Part shown: in pieces, positions 57,116 through 64,000 of the stretch
Layout of the letters: each line of letters opens with the position of its first letter
How positions within the stretch are numbered: position 1 is the stretch's first letter
NCBI GenBank assembly: GCA_032164245.1
Contig: JAVMKO010000003.1
Span: forward strand, 43,960,890-44,024,889
Origin: Sternotherus odoratus
Taxonomy: Eukaryota; Chordata; Testudines; Kinosternidae
Direction: 5' to 3'
Length of the DNA: 64,000 bases
Translations under genes and position numbers: made by a program
Notes under the pieces: generated by a model
Seen by the model: only the letters and a program-made list of their open reading frames with translations
Database searches by the model: none
Told to the model about the DNA's origin: nothing

Positions 57116-58194
57116 ATAGCTAGCTTTCCCCAAAGCAATCCACTGTTTCTTAGGAGATGAGTATTGAGTTAAAGAAACACCTTTCTGGATGCTAATCACC
57201 TGTCTTAAGACCCAATATGGACTAGTCTTATCTGATTATTTTCAAAATACTGCTGCTTGTTGAATTTTGTTAATTGAGGCAAATTTTTTGCTGCTGTTGA
57301 AGTCTGTGGAAATTTAGCTGTTGATTTCAATGGTATCAATTTTTGGCCATGTGCAAAGAAACACTTTTAAGGTTCTGTTTTCTTTTTACTTCAACTTTTT
57401 TGCTTCTAGAATATATGCAATAAACAAAAATCATATGAACAAATATTGTTGGAGAAGAAACTCAAACGTACACAATCTGTTACTGATTAGTAACTTTTTA
57501 AACTGCACAGAAGGAAGAATGTTGAAATTCAAGACACTGTTCTTGCTTGTACTGACATGATTTAAACTGAAGTGGAACATAGTGATTCAGTCTGTTTTTA
57601 AAACTGATAACCATCATAAAAAGTGAATTAAGCAAAGGAATGTCAAAATAGTGCTCTATGTGGTTAGGATTAAATGGGGTCCTAGCAATATTCTTCTTTT
57701 TATTTTTGTGGCTGAAAATGGCTGTGAAGACTTATAATAAAAAAAATGTACAATCATTTTTCAAAGGTCTAGATACTGGTTTTACCAGAAGCCCTGTGTA
57801 TGGGATGGCATGAAGGTACACTGGACCTAGGAGCAGTGTAGGGAAAGCATCGTGCTTTAGAGAAGCAAGACTCCTTTCCTCATGTTGGTTTGGGGGTAGT
57901 AATTTGCTACTGGCCAACACCTATATTTAAATTATTAATTCCCCATTCCCAAATGCTGGCTCAGCTGCACAAGCCAAGTATGTTTTGAAATGGAGACCTG
58001 GAGCTCAATCAAGGAGTTGCAGTAGGAACTGCTGCATGTAGCATCTCCTTACCCCTAATGTACTCACTCTCAAAGTGCAGCGAGGCAGTGTGGGAGCTTA
58101 TGCACAGCCCATGCCACATACTGATCCTGGGGTGGGGGGAAAGTGTCTTTGCCTCTGACTCAAAAAAAAATTTTTTTTTTCTGTTTGCTTCCAG
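57116..58194. other. FAM135A intron before coding exon, nothing recognised
   Basis: AT-rich sequence ending in the T-rich acceptor tract at about 58160-58194. No other exon was seen. Confidence 0.45.
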
Positions 58195-58201
58195 TAACTA
58201 A

Positions 58202-58345
<144 letters not shown>

Positions 58346-58495
58346 TAGAAATTGTACTGTAGTGAATGGCTGTTACTGAAAAACCTTAATGTTGAAGTTC
58401 TGTCATTATACTTTTAAGGTATGTGGATATACTGGCATTGTAAACCAAGTTCAGTAGCTATGCCTATCTTTGCCATAGTGACAATTTATGTTTTA

Positions 58496-58803
58496 CAGTA
58501 GACTCTCGATTATCCAGGATGATAGGAAAAAAATTAATCCTGGCTAATAAAATCCTGGATAATCACTATCCATAGGAAATATGGGGAGAGGGAGTTGGTT
58601 CACCACCCACCCTGCGCTGGTGGGGGGGGGGGGGAGGGGGTTGGTTCACTGGCTGCCCTGTGCCCTGGTGGGTTTTTTTGTGTGTGTGAGCTTGGGGCAG
58701 CAACAAAGCCAGAGCTGGCCCTGCGAGTTACGAATATTTTTTTTGACATCCTGGTTAATCCACAACCTGGTTAACCCAATCCTGGGTAATCGAGAGTCTA
58801 CTG
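58496..58803. mobile_element. TA-flanked MITE, CAGTAGACTCTCGATTATCC family, copy 3
   Basis: The inverted ends CAGTAGACTCTCGATTATCC and GGGTAATCGAGAGTCTACTG are flanked by TA on both sides. The interior matches the copies at 20879 and 21940, with a variable G run. It lies only about 180 bp after the FAM135A coding exon. Confidence 0.9.
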
Positions 58804-59869
58804 TATTATTAGTTTTGTATGGTGACTTGAAAATTAAGTGTGTACTGCTTATTAGAAAGATAGCTGGGAAGGGCAGGTAGTTTCTTGGAGTTTACATAAA
58901 GGTTCAAAAACCTTAGGCATAGAACTTCAGCTAATATCAAATACTTATAGACTGATTGGACAGGGGTGAAAAGGCTACAAATTCTGAATGTGGATTATGC
59001 TCTTGTCCAGGCCCATGCCCTCTCCCCCCTTGACTACTATAATCTGACTGGTTTTAACTAATGCAGCCTTGTCTTCTCAACTCCATTGAAAAGTTGCTAC
59101 CAAAATCATCTTCCTAGTTTATTATGGCAATGGCACATCCTACATGAGCTCCTCCACTGGGTCTCCAGTTTATCTAGTCTCATCTCATTCATCGTGCCTC
59201 AACACAGACGACTCTCTTGCCTGCTTGTCCATTTCTTCCACTAGCACCTGCATGGGTGGTTCTGCTCCATCCCTTAATGCATCAGACCCTGAGAAAATCA
59301 CAGATTTGTTTTAAAAAATTGCAGCAGTCTCATGGGTAAATGTTCCAATTTCACAAGATATGCACATTCCCCAGGCCCTCTCCCTCCCCAGCAAGGAGGT
59401 GGAAGTGGGTATACTGCTTCTGCTTGCCTGCTTAGGCTGCAGCTACTTATTGGAGGTTAGTGGGCCAAGAAGAGTGGGTGAATGGGGAGGTTTCTCACCC
59501 CATGGTGTGGGCTGGTCCAACCCAGCCTGACCAGGGGTAGGGATTAAGGCTCTATTTGCTCTGAGCTCAGCTCCAGCCCAGACTGCTGCTTCCTGTCCAG
59601 CCAGTAGGGAGAAGGGGGCGATGCTGACCACGTTGTGACTAGGAATCCCAGCCCGGCGAGTCCCACAGCAGGCCCCTCAGACCTGGGGGAAACATCACAG
59701 TGCTGACTGGCAAGAAGCTGCTGAGACTGGGATCCATTACCCACCTGATTGTTGTGTGTGTCTGAGCTTCATGAGTGTTTTTAAAAAGTTGTGTGTGTAT
59801 AAAAATAAAGCTTTTTAAATTCAATATAGTAAAACATTCTTGTAAGAACCATTACAAAATATCCAGTTC
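58804..59869. other. Intronic stretch, GC-richer block at about 59400-59740
   Basis: No FAM135A exon was recognised. The block with CCAACCCAGCCTGACCAGGG is repeat-like but I cannot assign it. Confidence 0.35.
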
Positions 59870-61402
59870 TTCGAGTGGTGTCTGTGGGTGATCCACTTGA
59901 GGTGTGTCTGTGCGTCCTGTGCCTTTGATCAGAGGTTTTTGGTAGTGGTGGCCATTTGGTCCATGCATGTGACCCACACATCCAGGTGCCCCACACTGAC
60001 GCTATTTGGAGCTGTGCAGGTGAAGTGCTCTCAGTTCCTTCTCGACCGCCTTTGGCCTGAGATGGAGTCTGCAACATGTCTGGTCTCCTTTTAGGATTGA
60101 GATTGTTTATAATTACTTACCTTTTAGTGTTTCCTTTGTTTTTCCTCCCTTCCCGCCAAGAAAACTAAAATCATTTTATTCTTAGATATAGTTAGGTTGT
60201 AGTTTAGGACTTCCCCTTCTTGGGGTTGTCTCTTTTGTTGTTTTTTCTCAGGAATGCCAGGTTTTTCGGATTTTAGAGGTGCCTCTCCTGCTGTGAGGTT
60301 ATTCTAATCAGTGGCAGGCCTTCCCAGTGCCTCCACTGTTAGTGTGATACCCATATTCCAAGTAAGTGCAAGATCTGCACATCCTTCAAGGGTACATTTT
60401 GAGAAAAAAATTGGGAGATCAAGTTTAAACTAGTAGTGATGGAACAAGCCTTATGTCCAGCTTCAGATCCAGAGGCAGAAGACCCCCATGTCCCCCGTAC
60501 ATAGGCCTCTCATTAGTCCTAATGCCCCATAAGATTTTGGTCATTGGAAACAGCTAGACTTAGGCAGTACTATGTCACTGAATACTTCTGTGCTACTGAT
60601 GTCCTCTTCTACATCGTCCTCTAAACAGAAATAAATGTAAATCTCCAAGAAGATCTTGGTCACCACCACACAACAGGGCTACAGAGACCTTCAGGTCCCA
60701 AGGGGAGTTCATTGTAGGCTTTGAGAGATGCAAAAGCAAAGAAGAAAACTCAGTCTAAGACTGACTTTGGATATCTGGATTCTGACGGACAGAGACATGG
60801 GTGTCCCGGAACAGCACTTGGTACTGATATCAAGGAAGTCAACTGTACAGAACACTGTTAGACCCCATATAATACTGAGGAAGTCAGAGCCAATGCACTC
60901 ACAGGCCAAGCGCTCAGTGCTGGCTACGTCAGTACTGAAGCTATTCTCCATAGACTCTGTTCTGGGCCAGTGTTTATTATGGTCGGTACCACAAGAGTTT
61001 AGGTATCCTAAACACTTGATAGTCTCTTCAGAGCCAGAGTCTACCATATTTAATGAGTGTTGGGGGTTTTTCAGCATCAAGACCCTCTTAATCACTGATC
61101 TCTGTATCACAAGGAGGTGACACCTCTTACAAATATTTCCTCTTCACCTGATGTGTCATGCCTCCACCACCTTCTGTGGCAGATGACTTCAGACAGTTTC
61201 AGGAAATGATAAAGCAAATTGCTGACACACTTCAGATTCCCTTAGAGGATGTATTCAACCTACGGTACACTCTCTGAACCCCTGGCCAAGAGACCAAGGA
61301 ACTCAAAAAAGAAACCCCATCAGCTACAACTACATCTTCCCAGTCATCCATGTCCTTCAGACAACAATTACGATAACTTGGTTAAGTGTCTCTAGCCATA
61401 CA

Positions 61403-61588
61403 TCGGAGGGGTAGATGTGATCTGCAAAAGTGAAAGAGTCCTGTGACACCTTATAGACTAACAGATGTATTGGCGCATAAGCTTTCGTGGGTGAATATCC
61501 ACTTCGTCAGATGCAGTGGGTATTCACCCACGAAAGCTTATGCTCCAATACGTCTGTTAGTCTATAAGGTGCCACAGGACTCTCTTTT
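61403..61588. mobile_element. Fold-back retroelement copy 3
   Basis: Arms at about 61424-61502 and 61516-61590 are inverted repeats with a few differences. The exact 13-bp duplication CTCTAGCCATACA flanks the insertion (61390-61402 and 61589-61601). The left end GGAGGGGTAGATGTGATCTG is the usual start of this repeat. It lies in the gag-like part of the DIRS element and is younger than it. Confidence 0.85.
61471..61514 (-). ncRNA. Hammerhead-ribozyme-like core (fold-back copy 3, left arm)
   Basis: The minus strand reads CTGACGA, a stem of GTGGA/CCCAC with one mismatch, GAAA, then the GC-TTAT-GC mini-stem. The base after it is G where a U is expected, so the cleavage-site context is broken. 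The right arm (+) keeps GCTTATGCTCC with the expected UC but lacks the CTGACGA box. Neither arm alone has every conserved position. Confidence 0.5.
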
Positions 61589-61877
61589 GCTCTAGCCATA
61601 CAGTTGATGGGTCTTCACAGCTGCAACATTCTATCCCCACTCCCCCTATTTGGATTCTGCTTTCTCCCCTTTTTAAGGACGAGTGGGAGTGTATAACATC
61701 AGACAGATGGGTTTTGGAAGCCATAAACTCTGCTTACACGATACATGTCAAGGCGCTCTCTCCTACCCATCTCTGTCCTTCCTGAAGGACTCCTCTTGTA
61801 GTCAGTTACTAGTACAAGAAGTGACCTCACTGTTAAGTTTAGGAGCAACACAGAAGAAAGGGATTCTATTCAAAATA

Positions 61878-62289
61878 CAGTAAAACCTCAATTTAACGGA
61901 CCTCGATTTAACGGACGTCGATTTAACGGACTTCGGATGCAACGGACAAAATTTCTGTTAAATATCAGACCGCGACCCCTCCCTGCTGCGGCCCCGGTCC
62001 CCTTCCCTGGCGGCCGTCTGCTGGCTACCAGCTGCCGCCCCGGTCCTGGCAGAAGGCGGGCTGGCTCCTGGCTCCCAGCTGCCGTGGCTCCCGGCTGCTG
62101 CCCGGGTCCCAGCAGCGGGCGGGCTGGCTGCCGGCTCCCGGGACCCAGGTGGGCTGGCTGCCGCCCGGGTCCTGGCAGCGGGCGGGCTGCTCCGACAGCT
62201 CTTTTTTTTAATTATTATTAAATAACGGACTTTTTGATTTAACGGACACCCCCTCGCCCGAATTAGTCCATTAAATGGAGGATTTACTG
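61878..62289. mobile_element. TA-flanked MITE, CAGTAAAACCTCGATTTAACGG family, copy 2
   Basis: The left end CAGTAAAACCTCAATTTAAC and right end CCATTAAATGGAGGATTTACTG are inverted and TA-flanked. It is the reverse-orientation sibling of 22915-23615. Here GGACCTCGATTTAACGGACG comes first and the AATAATTATTATTAAATAACGG part last. The central GC-rich block is short, without a clean 40-bp array. Confidence 0.85.
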
Positions 62290-64000
62290 TACTTCCTGAT
62301 ATCCATAAAGAAGAGGGAATGGAGATCAGCTTTAGAACTCATGCTGATAAACAGACAGATAAACATAAAACAGCAAAAATTCAGGATGATGAGCCTGGCA
62401 GCAATAATTCCATCATTACAGTTAGGAGATTGGGTCACAAATCTCAACCTACAAGGCACATAGCAAAATGAAAATATTCACCCATCACACAGGAGGTTTC
62501 TTTGTTTCCAAATCAACAATGAACACTGCTAATACAGGGTGCTTTCTTTTTACGATCTTTTGTACCAAGGATGTGCTTGAAGATATTTGGCAGTAATTGC
62601 TGCCAACCTGTCACTTGGCTATAATAGTTTTCCTCTGTCTAGAGGACAGGCTGATAAAGAGCGGATCTTATTAGATGGTTTGGAGTCAGTAAAGACCATG
62701 TGTTCTTCATTTCACAATCTGAGGCTTCAAATCAACTCAGAAACTCCAGTTGGACTCCACTACAGTATCTAGATTTCATACAAGCTTTGCTGGATGCTTT
62801 GATAGGCACAGCATAGCTACCATCCAGCACATTTCTCACACTAGTGAACCACATCTCAAGGATTTAGGGCAAGTTACAGTAAGAGATTGCCTTCAACTTC
62901 ACCTGTGTCTTTGTAGTGTTCAAAAATGCTTAACTACACTTCCTACCTCAATCTGAGTAGAAGTGAGTAAAGATAATGATAGACATGTTGTGCATGTATT
63001 ATCAACCATCAAGGAGGAGCACATTCTTCACTTATCTGTGCTGAAGTGATAAAGCTCTGGAATTGGTGCATAATCAACCACATACTTATCACAGCTTCTT
63101 ATTTCCCAGGTGTTCAAAATGCCATGGCAGATGACTTCAACACACATTTCTCTCTAAATTGCAAATGGGAGCTAAACTTCAGAGTCCTTCACATGAATAT
63201 TTTCTGTGGGGGTGGGTTCTTGGAGATTGATCCATTTGTCAGGGCAGCAAACGCAAAATGCATCACTTATTGCTCCAGAGGGAGACTCAATCCACTATCT
63301 CTGGGAGATGCATTTCTCATCACATATAGGGAAGTCCTTTTGTCCACTTATCCACTAACACAGTTACGATTGATCGTAGGACCAGAGTCCTATTAATTAC
63401 ATCAATGTGGCCAAGACAAGTCTGGTATCCCTTGCTCATCAGACTCACCTCTTCTTGGAAGCTTCCAATCAGTCCTTACCTAATGACTTAAGTTGCAGGT
63501 CAAACACTTTACCCCAACTTACAGATTCTGTGGCTCCAAGCGTGGTTCCTTGATGGTTCTCAGGGATAAGGAGATGTTGTTCCTCATTTGTACAACGTTT
63601 TATTAAATATTAGAAAACCATCTACAAGTACTACATATCTCCAGAAATGGAAATGATGCATCTTTGGTGTAACAGTCATCAGATTTCACCAATTTGCGAT
63701 CCCTTCCTAGAATACTGGATTACCTGTTTGTAACTGAAGACATCAAGTCTTTCTGTGAATTCTGTTAGGGTTCATTTCTTATCACTAACAGCTTTTCACA
63801 TACCCACAGATTTTTTTCTTCTCTTTTATCATCCAGCTATGGCAAGATTCCTGCAAGTTTTGACAATTATCTGCAGATCAGAAGCCCTACTCTTAGCTGG
63901 GATCAGGACCTAGTTCTTAATGGCCTTATGAAACATCCATTTTAACTCTAGCTTAAAAGTTCATTATTCAGTTTATCTATGAAGACAGCGTTTCTGGTAG

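Larger units (their letters stand above)
59870..64000 (+). mobile_element. Degenerate DIRS-like retrotransposon, runs off the window
   Basis: The 5' part around GTGGTGTCTGTGGGTGATCC resembles turtle DIRS-type leader text. A gag-like piece ending VADDFRQFQEMIKQIADTL lies near 61170. After a MITE, RT/RNase H pieces follow. An RT-tail-like stretch near 62540-62960 is followed by KLWNWCIINHILITASYFPG then VQNAMADDF near 63049-63140. Last come EIDPFVRAANAKC near 63220 and LSLGDAFL near 63300. This order fits the RNase H end of a DIRS polyprotein. Frames are broken throughout. The tyrosine-recombinase part, if present, lies beyond 64000. It is split by 61403-61588 and 61878-62289. Confidence 0.65.

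Noticed and set aside
60709..61120. Frames of 130-133 codons on both strands
   Set aside because: They lie within the gag-like part of the DIRS relic. The + frame is a shifted reading of that relic and the - frame is its shadow.

Overview
This is vertebrate nuclear DNA, most probably from a turtle. The window holds two tRNA-derived SINE pieces of the tortoise Pol III (Cry) type, CR1 LINE 3' ends finishing in the ATTCTATGA motif, a DIRS-like retrotransposon, and many solo LTRs and MITEs of kinds I know from chelonian genomes. The species call is inference. The track ORFs are mostly chance frames inside repeats, and no bacterial-type gene is present.

The one host gene I can name is the 5' end of FAM135A on the + strand. 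A CpG island with paired NRF1-like sites (about 38.8-39.9 kb) marks the promoter. A candidate 5' UTR exon lies at 55100-55182. The first coding exon is 58195-58317 (ATG at 58241) and encodes the family's N-terminus. The rest of the gene must lie past 64 kb. About 19 kb of intron between promoter and coding exon is full of mobile elements. I see no host exon in 1-38.5 kb, which looks like the intergenic flank.

Layout. 1-8 kb: a hAT element, a solo LTR, and an older LTR split by a SINE. 8.2 kb: a fold-back element with hammerhead-ribozyme-like cores. 9.5-10.3 kb: CR1. 13.6-17.4 kb: a decayed LINE with reverse transcriptase (RT) and RNase H remains, split by a hAT element and two solo LTRs. 19-24 kb: TA-flanked Tigger-like MITEs, one carrying a 40-bp minisatellite. 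26-27.3 kb: a palindrome-rich MITE and a solo LTR. 27.6-31.2 kb: a degenerate Gypsy pol and probable LTR. 34.6-38.3 kb: two minus-strand integrase relics around an LTR-like block. 38.7-40 kb: the FAM135A promoter. 40.4-57 kb (introns): a second fold-back element, MITEs, a hAT element, a Helitron and long repeats. 58.2 kb: the FAM135A coding exon. 59.9-64 kb: a DIRS-like element split by a third fold-back element and a MITE.

The most unusual signal is the set of three fold-back insertions (8.2, 40.4 and 61.4 kb). Each has 70-90 bp inverted arms and 12-13 bp target-site duplications, and the arms match the core of a hammerhead ribozyme. Many insertions here keep intact or near-intact target-site duplications, so their boundaries and order of insertion can be read directly.
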